NCBI GenBank assembly: GCA_964568355.1
Contig: CAZMRK010000290.1
Span: 1-6,734, forward strand
Length of the DNA: 6,734 nt
Origin: JAJPJX01 sp964568355
GTDB taxonomy: Bacteria > Acidobacteriota > Terriglobia > Bryobacterales > Bryobacteraceae
Direction: 5' to 3'
A program made the position numbers and the translations under genes. The notes under the pieces are model-generated. The model was not told the DNA's origin. It searched no databases and worked only from the letters and a program-made list of their open reading frames with translations. This document shows positions 6,443 to 6,734 of the stretch, in pieces. Numbering within the stretch: the stretch's first letter is position 1; the number at the start of each line of letters is the position of its first letter.

Positions 6443-6734
6443 TCAAGGCCGTTCGAGCGTGGCAAGCGTCCAGATATAGTAGGCGTTGTGTGGACTCCAG
6501 TATTCGGTGGTGCGCCAGTCAAATCCATACTGGGTGTCGAGCACCGGATCGTCTTTCGCGTTGCCGGCGATGCCGTTCATGATTCCACCCGGGATCAGGC
6601 CCACGAAGCGCGAATGCGGGTAAGGATTGCGCATGCCTTCCCCGGTCATGAGGCAGGCGCCGAACGGATTGGCGCCCATCACCCACTCCAACTGGCGGAA
6701 GGCCAGGTCGCGATAGGCGTTCTTTTCGAACGCG
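6443..6734 (-). CDS. C-terminal part of a GH9-like (six-hairpin) glycoside hydrolase, partial at the right edge
   Basis: The minus-strand frame is open from the window edge to the TGA at 6445-6443, showing the last 96 residues of a longer protein; the true start lies beyond 6734. It reads AFEKNAYRDLAFRQLEWV, then MGANPFG, MTGEG, NPYPHSRFVG, IPGGIMNGIAGN and WRTTEYWSPHNAYYIW. These resemble the C-terminal end of family 9 glycosidases: MGANPFG corresponds to the (L/M)GxNPxG helix, PHSR to the conserved His-x-Arg substrate-binding block, and W-x3-E-x-W-x3-N-A to the GH9 signature around the catalytic acid Glu (codon 6505-6503), with W where the signature normally has S, T or A. GH9 enzymes are (alpha/alpha)6-barrel endo- or exo-glucanases; this divergent form may act on another glycan. 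It converges on the receptor gene with a 59-nt spacer. Most of the catalytic domain and any signal peptide are not visible. Confidence 0.66.
   Translation of the reverse strand, partial: AFEKNAYRDLAFRQLEWVMGANPFGACLMTGEGMRNPYPHSRFVGLIPGGIMNGIAGNAKDDPVLDTQYGFDWRTTEYWSPHNAYYIWTLATLERP

Overview
The window reads as a high-GC (roughly 60 %) Gram-negative chromosome fragment, most likely Acidobacteriota of the Solibacter/Bryobacter type. The main reasons are the very large outer-membrane protein with an N-terminal carboxypeptidase-regulatory-like domain and an Oar-like TonB-receptor barrel (a family greatly expanded in that phylum), the metX-metW pair, and the stand-alone secreted CBM9-like protein. 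This placement is inference; there is no rRNA or other phylogenetic marker here.

Layout. (1) 1-472: two pieces of one AttH/CrtC-type lipocalin-like secreted hydrolase gene, encoded on opposite strands and meeting tail-to-tail near 262-275. The N-terminal piece is on the minus strand and the central piece on the plus strand, so the gene is broken as assembled, by a local inversion or by a chimeric join. (2) 473-550: a compact divergent regulatory region with dyads and a -10-like hexamer facing each way. (3) 551-3002: a tight plus-strand operon, metX (homoserine O-acyltransferase), metW (SAM-dependent-methyltransferase-like partner) and a secreted CBM9-like protein, each pair overlapping by 4 nt. 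(4) 3003-3170: an AT-rich intergenic region with a TTGACA-type promoter. (5) 3171-6383: a 1070-residue Oar-like TonB-dependent receptor. (6) 6384-6442: a short convergent spacer with a possible terminator. (7) 6443-6734: the C-terminal end of a minus-strand GH9-like glycoside hydrolase running off the right edge.

How the genes fit together. metX and metW form a methionine-biosynthesis unit: activation of homoserine by acylation, with MetW as the accessory protein encoded beside MetX in many proteobacteria. The CBM9-like gene is translationally coupled to them but has an export signal, so it probably shares transcription rather than function. The CBM9-like protein, the large outer-membrane receptor and the GH9-like enzyme together suggest a lifestyle of capturing and degrading plant or microbial polysaccharide, though they are not demonstrably one regulon. 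I see no tRNA, rRNA, CRISPR array, transposase or phage gene, and no convincing undescribed defence or mobile system. The most notable anomaly is the split, opposite-strand AttH-family gene at the left end.
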